A stretch of DNA of 64,000 nt, taken from assembly GCA_965153355.1 (NCBI GenBank), contig OZ231126.1, positions 88,040,001-88,104,000 on the forward strand, given 5' to 3'. The stretch comes from Flaccisagitta enflata. Lineage: Eukaryota; Chaetognatha; Sagittoidea; Aphragmophora. Positions 37,589 through 50,179 of the stretch are shown here, piece after piece. Position 1 is the first letter of the stretch. Each line of letters opens with the position of its first letter. The notes beneath the pieces are model-generated. The model saw only the letters and a list, made by a program, of their open reading frames with translations. It made no database searches and had not been told where the DNA came from. Made by a program: the position numbers and the translations under genes.

Positions 37589-37807
37589 TATGATTATAGA
37601 GCACACGGAGTGGGCAATTTGGGCATTGATTTGCGCCTATACAATCTATACAATCTATACATTACAAAAGGCATGGCACAAGCCGATTAATTTTTGGGAC
37701 GTCTCAGAGAGAAAGCAATGCCACATACAGTAGAATTCATTTTTAGTCAATCATTGAATTTCATGTAGTATTTGGGTGCTTCACAGCAAAAGTTGGTTAT
37801 TTCTTTT

Positions 37808-38325
37808 CACCCTTTTTGGGCAGTGGCCCCAAAGGGCCAATGTCCTGTAGGACACAGGGGTGAATTTCCATCCATCCGTGCGTTTGTTTGTCCGTCCGTT
37901 TATCCGACCATCCGTTCGTCCGCTTCTGGGCCTCATTTTCCCATTGAATAACATGGAAAATTGAAGAAATGCAAAATTCCTATTGAATAACATGGAAAAT
38001 TTACTAGAAGTTAAAAATATGGGAAATCCCTATTGAATAACATGGAAAATAGACAAAATTTTGAAATAAATGCAAAATTCAGATGGATTAACATGGAAAA
38101 TTGAAAATGAATTGGAAAAACATTCAATGTTCTCATTGAATAACAAGGAAAGTAGCCCCAAAGGCCTCAAATGTGCCTTCTCAGGATGTCTGGAAACTCA
38201 CCCCTGTGTGCTACAGGACATCAACCCTTTGGGGCCGCTGCCCTGCTCTCACTCCACTTCTGCAGCTAATCACTCCAAGCAGGGCATCGGGTACTGCTGA
38301 CCATGTGCGATCCTTGGATGACTAG
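37808..38325 (+). repeat. module D, copy 5
   Basis: It has TTTTTGGGCAGTGGCCCC, a GTCCTGTAGGACACAGG box, a GTCC-type tract, a different array (about 40 bp AATAACATGGAAAATTGAAG units), then the mirrored CCTGTGTGCTACAGGAC, GGGGCCGCTGCCCTGCT and the CCAAGCAGGGCATCGGGTAC arm. The same ends with different internal repeats show that only the ends are conserved. Confidence 0.8.
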
Positions 38326-38517
38326 TTACCTAATGTGGAGTGGCTCATTCTAGGACCCTTACCATTTTTCTTCTATCAAAAATCATTCATCCTCTGTTTG
38401 TTAGAAAATTGTTTTTGAGGACATAATTTGCAGTAGGATAGAACCATATGCTGACATGCTTTGAATTAGCATTTACAAATTTCTGGTCTTCATAGAATTG
38501 TTCACTATCCGTTCAAT

Positions 38518-39102
38518 CTACCGCCAGGTGGTTTTGAGTAGTACTCTGGATTTTCTGCTTGTTTACACTCTAGATGGACTTCCTGAAGTAGGATCCAGCT
38601 TCAAAGAAATCTTTTACATGGCCCCTTTTGAAAAAAATCCAATATTGATAATTTTTTATCTTACTTTGCACTTAAAATATATTGGGCTATTAGAAAGTCT
38701 TTTTAGATAGCATATTTGAATTCCTGATAAAATTTCCTTTCATTTGATAGGTCACATAGTATATTTGCATAGAGAAAGGAAATTTTCAATTTTTTTGCCA
38801 CCGTTACTTTTTGCAACGGTAGCTTAAAAACTGAAAATTTTATTCTATTTCAAAAACATATATTGCAACCTATCAAACGAAAGGAAATTTCATCAGGAAT
38901 ACAAATCTCTTATCAAAAAATATTTTCTAGTAGCCCTGTAAATTTTGAAAGCAGAATATGATGAACTATTATATACTTTGGACTTTTTTCAAAAAGCGCT
39001 ACGAGAAAGATTTCTTTGAAGCTGGATTCTGGTTCAAGAAGTCCATCCAGAGTGAAAACAAGTAAAAAATCCAGAGTGCTACTCATAACCACCTGGCGGT
39101 AG
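38518..39102. mobile_element. 585 bp palindromic foldback element
   Basis: CTACCGCCAGGTGGTT at the left end and AACCACCTGGCGGTAG at the right end continue as complementary arms almost to the centre near 38807 (ACCGTTACTTTTTGCAACGGT). Most of the 585 bp can fold on itself. There is no open frame, and it is probably non-autonomous. Confidence 0.85.
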
Positions 39103-40333
39103 AATGGGTGGTGTGTTTATTTGCCTTTCCATATGCTCTTTCATAGCTTATGTTCTGATATTTTAGTTTTATTTTACAAACATCATGATTTTCCAAAACA
39201 AATACCGTATTTTCTCTAAAAAGCGCCCCGGGCGCTTTTGAAATTGAAATATAACTTTGCTTTTTAACCCTCCAAATAGCGCCCCCTTTGTATTGAAGAT
39301 AAACTATTATTCGATCCATCTTTTTCATGAAAGGCAATCAAAATGCTAAATTTGACTTGAAATAGAGATATTAATTGCATATATCTGTTAGAAAGTCAGT
39401 GAAAATAGCTCATTGTGTTGTGTTTTTACATCATTTTACTTTGTATTTCTATGCAAATCTTTTCTGAAGAGTGTGACACTAAGAAAAACAATAGGGGGGG
39501 CGCTTTTTGGAGGGGGGGCGCTTTATGGAGAAAATACGGTAATTGTCCTTTTTGTAACCAAACTACACAGGATTTTGCTGAATTCTGGGAAATCTGTGGG
39601 AACCTTACGGTCAAAACAAAAACGGAAGATGAAGGAATTTTGAAAAAAAGGAAAATGGTCATCTTCATTATTTTTGCTCCTCCACATTACCCAAATAGGA
39701 TGATGGGATACTCCCAACTTTTGCAATGTGAAACTCCCAAATGTAGTATTCTTAAAAACACTAAAGATGTATGAATAGAATAAGAGGTGTGTTTTAATTT
39801 TAATGCGTTCCAAATTTTGGACTGCTTGTTGCTGCACAGTTCGTGTGTTACTGCTTATGTAATCGGTAATGTTATTAACTTTTCTTCTATTTTAGTTTAT
39901 GCAATTTGAATCCACAAAACTGGTTTCTCCACTCCTTCGCTAACCTTTAAAGTGAAAGCAGTCTCAAAAGTCAAAATGATTGTTGGTCTGTCGATAAGTT
40001 GTAGATGATTATTGATCAAATTTTATTTTTTACCATATCTCTGACGTTGAAGAACGCTTCTTTTCTTGCCATCACTACTCTTGCTTTAGAAGTCTCCTTC
40101 TTTATTGCCCCTTCCCAACCGCACGCGACTTGATTATTCATGTGTGTCTGTCCTTGCCTTTTGATGTTTAAGTTGTATGGCGGGGGAGTGTAAAGGAACT
40201 GGAGAACTTCATGGTGGTCTAGTTCACTTTTTACATGTTTTTGTTTTTCAAATGAGGATCCGTTAAGTTTTTCATTTTATTAACTAGTAAAGTTCACCCA
40301 ATCAATGTTTTGACGGCGAACAAATGTGTACCG
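39103..40333. other. no gene seen; decayed element end near 40100-40160
   Basis: GCGCTTTTTGGAGGGG boxes at about 39500 and a complementary set near 39215-39290 (AAAGCGCCCC) suggest another inverted pair of about 320 bp. CCGCACGCGACTTG at 40120 is a distal-end relic of a subfamily A element. Otherwise unassigned. Confidence 0.5.
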
Positions 40334-40733
40334 TTTTTAGTTGCGGACACGCAACTCTATAAGAGGCTTTGTCGGTCGGTCGGTCGGTCGGTCGGTCGGT
40401 CGGTCGGTCGGTCGGTCGGTCGGTCGGTCGGTCGGTCGGTCGGTCGGTCGGTCGGTCGGTCGGTCGGTCGGTCGGTCGGTCGGTCGGTCGGTCGGTCGGT
40501 CGGTCGGTCGGTCGGTCGGTCGGTCGGTCGGTCGGTCGGTCGGTCGGTCGGTCGGTCGGTCGGTCGGTCGGTCGGTCGGTCGGTCGGTCGGTCGGTCGAC
40601 ACGAGTCGAAAAGTGAGGAAATAAGCGTTTTAGATGCTTTTTGTGCATGTGAGTGGGGTACTTGTGGTGTGGATTGAGGTTGGATGCCCCTGCCCACCCG
40701 TCTGCAACTGATGGCCGTGTATCCGGCCTTGTT
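40334..40733 (+). mobile_element. hairpin-ended element, AGTTGCGGAC variant, with giant tetranucleotide array
   Basis: The hairpin AGTTGCGGACACGCAACT is followed by CTATAAGAGGC, then 57 uninterrupted GGTC units, a 60 bp unique part, the distal GTCTGCAACT (one mismatch to the expected complement) and GTATCCGGCCTTGTT. Confidence 0.9.
40371..40598. repeat. (GGTC)n, 57 perfect units
   Basis: This is the element's internal tetranucleotide tract expanded without any interruption. Open frames of VGRS and PTDR repeats on both strands are by-products. Confidence 0.97.
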
Positions 40734-40997
40734 ATTACCTGTAGTCTTAACCTTTGCCTTGTTTGATCAAATTGCGTTCGACTAATCAAGTTATCGTTTC
40801 CTTTCCAGTCCCCCCTTTATGTCGAAGACCCCCTCACCCGTTCTTCTTTCTAGCTGCCCCCTCCGATTTTAAGACAAATTTTCTACTTGCCGCATTCCTT
40901 TTTGCCGGTTTTGTGACTGTTAGTGGTGGTAAATGCGCTGACAAGGCGAAGTGGAGGGACGAAGACTTAATAGGCGCATTTGTCTGATACGTCTTAC

Positions 40998-41253
40998 TTG
41001 ATGAAGGTTATGGCAGTGGTAATTGTCATGGAAATGGTATTTGGTGGTAGAAGTGTAAAGTGAATGAGGGTGGAAAACAGAGTTTCTATTGTCGTTGATA
41101 TAGTTGTTGTTGTCGATATTGTAGTTGTTGTTGATATTGTTGTTGTCGTGTTGTTGTTGTTGTTGTTGTTGTTGGTTTTGTTGTTGTTGATGGTGTTCAT
41201 ATTGATGATAAGAGTTCATTGAAGTGGTTAAAGAATTGGCAAGTTGGTGAAAA
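40998..41253 (-). CDS. candidate Gln/Asn-rich exon (weak)
   Basis: On the minus strand, a pyrimidine-rich acceptor (TTTCCTTCTCAG) and donor GTAAGA bound 256 nt reading FHQLANSLTTSMNSYHQYEH, then Gln and Asn/Asp runs, FHPHSLYTSTTKYHFHDN and YHCHNLHQ. The Gln/His/Asn style resembles the large minus-strand gene, and this could be one of its upstream exons. However, its phase does not join 32632 directly, and a microsatellite could create such a frame by chance. Confidence 0.3.
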
Positions 41254-41280
41254 CTGAGAAGGAAACGTTTTTTTTTCAAC

Positions 41281-41475
41281 TTGGTGGTGGCAGTGAGGGA
41301 GGTAGTGGTGGTGATGGTGGTGGAAATGGTGGTGGTTGTTTGTGCTGATGGTGGTGGTGGTGAGGGTGGTTGTGTTGGTAATGAGGATGGTGGTAGTGGT
41401 GGTGAGGGTATGATGGTGGCAGTGAGGGTGGTGGGGGTAATAAGGATGGTTGGAATGGTGGTGGTGGCGGTCGGG
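41281..41475. repeat. imperfect GGT/GGTGGC repeat
   Basis: Degenerate GGTGGTGG and GGTGATGGT units; open frames encode Val or Thr/His runs only. Confidence 0.85.
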
Positions 41476-41626
41476 TGGTGAAAGAATAAAAAGATGCTGT
41501 GTGTTGTCTTGCCTCACACTTGGAATGCGGCGAGTGGCCGACATCTTTGGCGGGAATTGTGAGATGTAATCTCGATTTAAATGCCAGATATTGAACATTC
41601 CAATCAAGACTTTATCCTCTGAGAGA

Positions 41627-41628
<2 letters not shown>

Positions 41629-41720
<92 letters not shown>
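41629..41720. repeat. (GA)n tract
   Basis: Uninterrupted GA dinucleotides, about 45 units. Confidence 0.97.
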
Positions 41721-41725
<5 letters not shown>

Positions 41726-42311
41726 ATGAATGAGAATGATTGAAGGAAAAAGAAAAAGAAGAAGCTTGAGATGGCAATAGAGCAGAAAAAGAAACAAGGG
41801 AGAGATGGAAACAGAAAACAATATACCTAAATGTAAAAGAATAAATGAATGAGTCATTGTGCGGGCTGGTCGTTTTATTTGCTGGTCGGTGTGTATTGTT
41901 TGTTTGTATTGTCTTTTTTCCCTGTTTTGCTTCTCTTCCATGAACCAGCTATTTTTGCTTGACTTCCTTTCCAATATGCATGTTTAACATTATCGATCAA
42001 AATGAGGTTGAATTTAGACAAAATAGCAATTTTACTCTTATTTTGGACTTTTGATGCTAATTTTGACTATGTTCCACTCAAAATTTCAAAAAAAGGAAGA
42101 CATTTTCTCCTGATGGGTTTTCCCAAGGATTTTGAGTCTGCAATCAGGTTAACAAATTTCCAATTTTGAACATTTGTCCTTTTATAATATTTTTACCTGA
42201 GAAATGTAGCCGTAGTCTATCGAAATATTGACCTGAGACCTTTTTTGACTGCAGATTCGGATTCCTGGGGTCAAAATTGATCTATTATGAGATGGACGGT
42301 AAACTCTCATA
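41721..42311. other. no gene seen
   Basis: AT-rich sequence without exon, RNA or repeat that I can name. Confidence 0.5.
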
Positions 42312-42494
42312 TTTTTAGTTGTGAACACGAAACTCTATAAGAGGCTTTGTCCGTCCATCCGTCCATCCATTGGTCCATCCGTCCGTTGGTCCGTCTGTCG
42401 GTCTATCCATCAGCACGAGTCAAAAAGTGGGAAAACGCACATATCCGCCCCCGCCCACCCATCCGCAACTGGTGGCCGTGTATCCGGCCTTGCT
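42312..42494 (+). mobile_element. hairpin-ended element, AGTTGTG variant
   Basis: The decayed hairpin AGTTGTGAACACGAAACT is followed by CTATAAGAGGC, GTCC/ATCC units, a distal ATCCGCAACT and GTATCCGGCCTTGCTT. Confidence 0.8.
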
Positions 42495-42540
42495 TACATG
42501 ATCCTGAGATTTTTTACCATGGATGCTTGTGATTTGCCTT

Positions 42541-43040
42541 TTTTGGGCAGCGGCCCGGGAGGGGTCGATGACCTATGCTTTCACACAAGGGAAATTTCTC
42601 CTCCTCCTCCTATGTACCCCCCCCCCTCAAATACCAGTCTTGAGGCTCAAATTCCAGTCTTGAGGCCCAAATCTCAGTCTCAAGGCCCTAATTCCAGCCT
42701 CAAGGCCCAAATCCTTGTCTCAAGGCCCAAATCCTAGCCTGGAGATTTGGGCCTAAAGGCTGGGATCTGGGCCTTAAGGCTAGAATTTAGGCCTTGAGGC
42801 TAGGATTTGGGCCTCGACACTGGGACTTGGGCCTCGAGACCAAGATTTGGGCCTCAAGACTGGAATTTGGGCCTCAAGAGTAGGATTTGAGGGGGGGACA
42901 GAGGAGGAGGAGGAGAAATTTCCCCTGTGTGAAAGCATAGGTCATTGACCCCTTCAGGGCCGCTGCCCTACTTCCACTTCAACTTCAAGCACAACCAACT
43001 TAGGCAGGGCGCGGGTACCGTTGACCATCTAACGCTTTTG
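42541..43040 (+). repeat. module D, copy 6 (palindromic, free-standing)
   Basis: The left arm has TTTTTTGGGCAGCGGCCC, a CCTATGCTTTCACACAAGGG box and AGTCTTGAGGCTCAAATTCC units. The arms invert near 42742. The right arm ends AAAGCATAGGTCATTGACCC, CAGGGCCGCTGCCCTA and an AGGCAGGGC hairpin arm. It sits outside any hairpin-ended element, so the module can move alone. Confidence 0.75.
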
Positions 43041-43090
43041 CAACTTATGACTACCGGTGTGAGCTACTTGGTTACCCAAGTTAGAACAAG

Positions 43091-43168
43091 AACGAGGCCG
43101 GATACGCGGCTACCACAGTCGCGTGCGGGTGGGCAGGGGTGTAGAGTCGAATAGCACGCGACTAAAAA
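43091..43168 (-). mobile_element. minimal 78 bp subfamily A element
   Basis: Plus-strand AACGAGGCCGGATACGCGGC and AGTCGCGTGCGGGTGGGCAG join directly to GTGTAGAGTCGAATAGCACG and CGACTAAAAA. It consists of the two ends only; the whole interior, including the microsatellite, is missing. Confidence 0.8.
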
Positions 43169-43697
<529 letters not shown>

Positions 43698-44096
43698 AGC
43701 TGGCTTTGACTATATTCTAGATTCTTTGCCTTACTTTTTTCGCCTAAATCGGAAAACGACATTTCTCCTCCTCTTCCTCCTCTTTTCACTGTCCTTTTAT
43801 TTGTTTTTGGTTTGTGCGTCTTTTTCTTACCCCTAGAGTCGCTCTCTTTCTTAATTACTCAGTCGCCTCAAGTTTGTCTTCCTTCTCCTCAATTTTCTTT
43901 ATTCAACTTTTTAATCTGGTTTTCTTCTCTTTATCTGCACCTTTTTTTTTCTTCTCCCTTTTGTTAGTTTTTCTTTCCTCTTCCTTTTCACGTAAATTTT
44001 TTGGGCCTCGCATCTTTGTGTAACAAATGTAGCGTGTAGTTTGGATTACTCTGTGAGTAGGTTTTTGATTCTCAACTGTGCTTGTGTATGTGTGGT
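43698..44096. other. pyrimidine-rich; no gene seen
   Basis: T/C-rich sequence with CTCCTCTTCCTCC patches; no exon supported. Confidence 0.5.
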
Positions 44097-44097
44097 G

Positions 44098-44180
<83 letters not shown>

Positions 44181-44191
44181 TGTGTGTGTGC
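44097..44191. repeat. (GT)n tract
   Basis: About 45 GT units with one TA interruption. Confidence 0.95.
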
Positions 44192-44289
44192 TATGGATAC
44201 CGTGTCAGAAGTAAAACAGCGACTACATGACATGACATATGTATGATAAACCTTTGATCATGTGTGTGGATGCATCATTGCATTCCGCA

Positions 44290-44291
<2 letters not shown>

Positions 44292-44331
<40 letters not shown>
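44292..44331. repeat. (CT)n tract
   Basis: About 20 CT units. Confidence 0.95.
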
Positions 44332-44337
<6 letters not shown>

Positions 44338-44439
44338 TGTGTAAATGAAAAGAGAGAAGTTTTTTTTTTCTCCTTTTTCGCGCTTTGAGACGTGACAATT
44401 CGGCTTTTTGGTCGCGATGATGGCAAATTTTGTTGGTCG

Positions 44440-44745
44440 TCATTTACAATGTGTATCTGATGTGATTTGTGTTTTCATGTATCTAATGCGGTCATTTCTT
44501 ATAAGGTGTAATGCCCTTGAATTTTCCACAGACTCATCAGTCACTATTTCCAAGATGCTTTTATGTATCTCTTATAATTATTTGGTTTCTAATAATTGTT
44601 TCCCAGATGCTTTTATGTATCTCTTACAATTATGTGTTTTCTTATAATCATGTGGTTTCTTATAATTATGTGGTTTCATGTGTCTGATGTGGTCATTTCT
44701 TATGAGGTTTCATGCCCTAAAAATTTTCAAGGACTCCAAGGTGTG
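44440..44745. repeat. imperfect tandem repeat of TTATAATTATGTGGTTTC type
   Basis: ATGTATCTCTTATAATTATT at 44564 and ATGTATCTCTTACAATTATG at 44615, then ATAATCATGTGGTTTCTT units and two GTGGTCATTTCTTATGAGGT-like boxes (44490 and 44690). It is a degenerate local duplication without coding value. Confidence 0.55.
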
Positions 44746-44799
44746 TTTATATATCTCTACACTCTTTCTTTCCGATGAGGTTTTACACCAGTAAATCCT

Positions 44800-45243
44800 C
44801 TTTACGGTCTTTACACCCCCTTTCCCCAACCGTCCGCTCGCTTGCTCTTACCTTCTGTACTCCCTCAAACCCCCAACTACTAAGACTGTGCAACTTCCAT
44901 CGTACTTTTGGCACCACCCTCTCCTTTTCTGACCCGTCACCCATTCCCTTCTGCCTTCTGTACCTTTTCATCCTCTTTCGCTTCACCTCACCCCCTTCAT
45001 TTTCACCACCGCCCCCTTTCACCTCCTCCTCCCCTTCCATCATCGCCCCCCGCTCCACCATCGCTCCCCGCTCCACCATCGCCCGCCGCTCCACCAACCC
45101 CTCTGCACCCCCTTCCTCCTTCTCCTCCTTTCCTCTCCTCCATTAGCCCTCTAGACCTCCCACCCCTTCATCTCCCCCAATTCACTACCCCTCCGCTTCA
45201 CCTCCCCTCCCCTCTCCACTCCCCCCTCATCTCCCATCTAAGG
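44800..45243. repeat. C-rich low-complexity region with 18 bp CTCCACCATCGCCCCCCG units
   Basis: Very C/T-rich. Three to four CTCCACCATCGCyCCCCG units lie at 45050-45100. The last 65 bp (ATTCACTACCCCTCCGCTTC onward) recur near 46743. The proline-rich frame is not accepted as a gene. Confidence 0.6.
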
Positions 45244-45686
45244 CCTTGCGTATGGCGTTTTTTTCCTCGGTTTCGGTTCGGGTTCGGAATACCCCAAAAC
45301 CTTTCCTCGGGTTTATGTCGGGTTTATATCGGTTTTATTTGGAAAAAAGTCGAAGAATACCTTCGGCTTTTTGAGACCTGCGGAGGAATTTGGTTTTCCC
45401 TTTTTCCCGTGAGTCTTTTGGGAAAGTTGGTGCTTTTTTCGGGCCGAACGAGCCTACGTATGAAATTAACAGCTAAGAAAGAGCTAATTCTCCTCTTTTA
45501 GATGACGCCAAGCAGAATTCTGTGCGATTGATAGTTTTGGAGCTATGAATTTTTGAATCTTTTTTTATTCTTCCTCATTTTTTGCGTTTTCTCAAAAAAC
45601 GAGGAATCAAGTTAATTGAACTCTGTTTGAACTTTGAAATGTCCTAGGTGATAACTATGCATCCTGGCAGCACAGTCTCTCTCATT
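45244..45686. other. no gene seen
   Basis: A GGTTTCGGTTCGGGTTCGG patch followed by unassigned sequence. No splice-supported exon. Confidence 0.4.
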
Positions 45687-45838
45687 TCAACTCCGGACTC
45701 TATGAGAAACTTTGTCTGTCAGTCCATCCATCAGTCTGTTGGTCCGTCTGTCCGTCCGAGTGGAAAAGTGGAAAAACAAGCAGACTAGATACTTGTGTGT
45801 AGGGGTTAGGGTGGGGTTGGATGCCCCTGTCCACAACA
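45687..45838 (+). mobile_element. decayed hairpin-ended element
   Basis: ACTCTATGAGAAACTTTGTC matches the sequence just after the hairpin in the AGTTGCG variant. A GTCC/GTCT tract and GTTGGATGCCCCTGTCCAC follow. The hairpin and tail are lost. Confidence 0.45.
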
Positions 45839-45915
45839 ATATTGGTACACTGTGTTACATGTTTTTTTCAATTTCTCTGTTTGTCTCTCTCTCCCCCTCT
45901 GTCTCTCTCTCCCCC

Positions 45916-45916
<1 letters not shown>

Positions 45917-45962
<46 letters not shown>

Positions 45963-45963
45963 T

Positions 45964-46023
<60 letters not shown>

Positions 46024-46212
46024 CCTTTATTGGTAAATAAAGTAAGAAAAAGATAGATGGAAAAAAAATGAGAGAAAAAAAAAGGGAGAAACAAAATAGA
46101 AAAAGAACAAACACGCAGACACAGACATAGTGAGACAGCAAAAAATGTAAGCAAGAAAGAAAAAAAAATCAGTTTGAACAACATAATAAAAAAAAACAAA
46201 GAAATAAATGCA

Positions 46213-46308
<96 letters not shown>

Positions 46309-46367
46309 AAAAAAGAGAGAAAGAGAGAAAGACAGAAAAAGAGAAAAAGAAAAAAAGAAAAAGAGAG

Positions 46368-46461
<94 letters not shown>

Positions 46462-46496
46462 GGGCAGACAGAGACAGACAGACAGAAAGACAGACA

Positions 46497-46531
<35 letters not shown>
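45917..46531. repeat. cluster of (GTCT)n, (CT)n, two (GA)n and (CA)n tracts
   Basis: GTCT 45917-45962, CT 45970-46021, GA 46215-46303, GA 46375-46460, CA 46499-46531. The CT tract and the GA tracts are complementary, so long-range hairpins are possible. Confidence 0.95.
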
Positions 46532-46537
<6 letters not shown>

Positions 46538-46639
46538 ACACACAGACACATAATATGATCATAAAGGTAAGAAAAAAACAGAAAATAGTTAGATGAGTGG
46601 AAGAATGAAAGAATGATATAGAAGCAAAAAACTCCTAGA

Positions 46640-46800
46640 AAACAAGGTCGGTTTTGTAAGCAAACTCGAATTTCGGGTTTGGCCTCAAAACCGAGCTACG
46701 GCCTTCTCACGGCCAAACCCGCAAGGCCTTACTCCCATCCCCATTCACTACCCCTCCGCCTCACCTCCCCCCACTCCACCAACCCCCCCCCCCGGCGGGT
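46640..46800. repeat. duplicated C-rich segment
   Basis: ATTCACTACCCCTCCGCCTC at about 46743 and a nearby AAGGCCTT box repeat the segment at 45181-45243. No coding. Confidence 0.5.
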
Positions 46801-46964
46801 GTTCGTTTTCTCGCCTTTTCTTCTCACGATCTCAAAGAATTTTCTAATTTTTTTTTCTTTAACCGCGCGTTCTGTTCTATTGTATTTGCGTGAAGGTATT
46901 GAATTCTCTCTTTCCTAGTTTTCTTTCTCTTTTTCTTTCTTTCTTTCTTTCATTCTATTTTGTC

Positions 46965-47026
46965 TTTCGTTCGTTCGTTCGTTCGTTCGTTCGTTCGTTC
47001 GTTCGTTCGTTCGTTCGTTCGTTCGT

Positions 47027-47082
<56 letters not shown>

Positions 47083-47084
47083 TC
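46965..47084. repeat. (TTCG)n(TTTC)n compound tract
   Basis: About 16 TTCG units change to about 14 TTTC units. Confidence 0.97.
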
Positions 47085-47085
47085 G

Positions 47086-47233
47086 GGTGAGTCCACGCAC
47101 CTCTTAAGAGAGTCCGTTGGTAACGCAAAAATTTCTTCTCGCGCGTTTGAGAGTTTTCTCTTAATATCTCATCTTTTATATCATCTTATAGGGAAAGAGG
47201 ACACATTTTTTGGACACCTCTTGGCCTTGTTCT
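47086..47233 (+). mobile_element. decayed subfamily C-like element
   Basis: GGTGAGTCCACGCACCTCTT is a mutated hairpin position. GTCCGTTGGTAACGC and a CTTGGCCTTGTTCTT tail follow. The distal box is not intact. Confidence 0.4.
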
Positions 47234-47580
47234 TTCCATCTTTCTATTCCATTCTTTCCCATATTTTTTCTCTATCTCTTTGTTTCGTACATTCGGAATT
47301 CCATTTTTTTTCTCTTTCGACATTTTTTTTTACCTATTTCATTTACTTAAAAAAAAAAACAGCATTTCCTTCCTTTGTAAAAAAGAAAATAAGTGTGACA
47401 GGAAAGATTTATAGATAGATAGCCAACAAGACAACGATTTACAGTCAAGGAGATAGAGAATGATCCAAGAACAGAAAAGGGACAGACAAGTAGGATAGCG
47501 GGTTGAGAACGGAGATAAACAAGCCCAACTCAGGGCTAAAGTCGCCGACAGCTTGGCAGGCGCAGCACTACCGAACTACA

Positions 47581-49273
<1,693 letters not shown>

Positions 49274-49841
49274 CTTCACACTTATACACCTAAAACGCTA
49301 TTCGGAGAAGACCATAGTTCAAGGTTGGGGACCGACCGACCGAAACAGCAACGTTAAGAGTCGCGTATCCGCCATTGAATAGGAGAAAAGGAGGGCAAGA
49401 AAGGAGGGGGGGGGGTAGTGCAGGAAAAGGGTAGAGAAGAAAAAAAATGGATGCGAACGTGTTTACTTATGGATTATATTGGTTTTTAAAATCTTCGCCT
49501 TTCTTTTACTCGTTTTTTTGTACCGAGTATTCTCTCAAAGCTTTACACACCTTTACAAAAAGTCTCACTACCTATGTCTGTGTGACTGTTTGACTGTCTG
49601 TCTGTCTGCTTGTATGTCTGACCGTGTACCCTATCAGCGATGCCTGTCCGTCTGTCTACCAACCTGTCTCTCCCTTTCGTTTCTCTCTCTCTCTCGTACC
49701 CACACATTGTTTCCCCTCGCCCGTTTTTCATGTTTTTACGTATTTTGTGAAATTCTTTTGTCGATGCCTTCTTATCGTGACATATGTAAAGAGGATTATA
49801 AAAAAATGTAAAAGAAAAGATTTCATGTTCTTTTTTACGTG
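49274..49841. other. no gene seen
   Basis: A GTCTGTCTGCTTG-type patch at 49590-49625 and a G-run near 49409; no exon. Confidence 0.5.
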
Positions 49842-49963
49842 TTTTTAGGTGCGACAAAGCACCTCTAAAACTGGCTGTGTCCGTCTGTCGGTTGGTCGGT
49901 CTGTAACGCATTCGTTTGACGATCCACACGTCGCACCTTTTTGGCCTACTTGGCCTTGTTTTT
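49842..49963 (+). mobile_element. hairpin-ended element, subfamily C
   Basis: The hairpin AGGTGCGACAAAGCACCT is followed by CTGGCTGTGTCC, GTCGGTTGGTCGG, TAACGCATTCG, the distal GTCGCACCT and CTTGGCCTTGTTTTT. It is complete, and its sequence is close to the copy at 22836. Confidence 0.88.
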
Positions 49964-50179
49964 TCATAACTTATTCTTCCTGTCTTGGTGTAGCAAAATA
50001 GCTCCGCTTACATGCACTTGGTGATAAAGATAAAACTCAAATTTGTACGTCGGGACGATATCATCCACTACTTCAATATTAGGATTTTCCGTACACACTT
50101 TTTTCTTTGCCCCTTACTATCTTGCTTAAGATAAGAGTCCGGCATGTTTTCTTAATTGTGGTTAAATTATCAAACAAAA

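Noticed and set aside
40334-40733. CRISPR-like regular repeats
   Set aside because: The units are contiguous tetranucleotides without spacers; other regular arrays in the window (12447, 22290) are also spacerless tandem repeats in animal DNA.
40301-40789. Open frames with VGRS or PTDR tetrapeptide repeats
   Set aside because: They are translations of the 57-unit GGTC array inside a hairpin-ended element.
41197-41607. His/Thr-rich minus-strand frame with an internal ATG (MSATRRIPS)
   Set aside because: Mostly a translated GGT/GTG microsatellite. The ATG followed by a possible donor at AAGTGTGAGG is suggestive of a first exon but cannot be joined in phase to a downstream exon.
44800-45501. 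Proline/serine-rich open frames
   Set aside because: C-rich low-complexity sequence, duplicated in part at 46743, without splice or start support.
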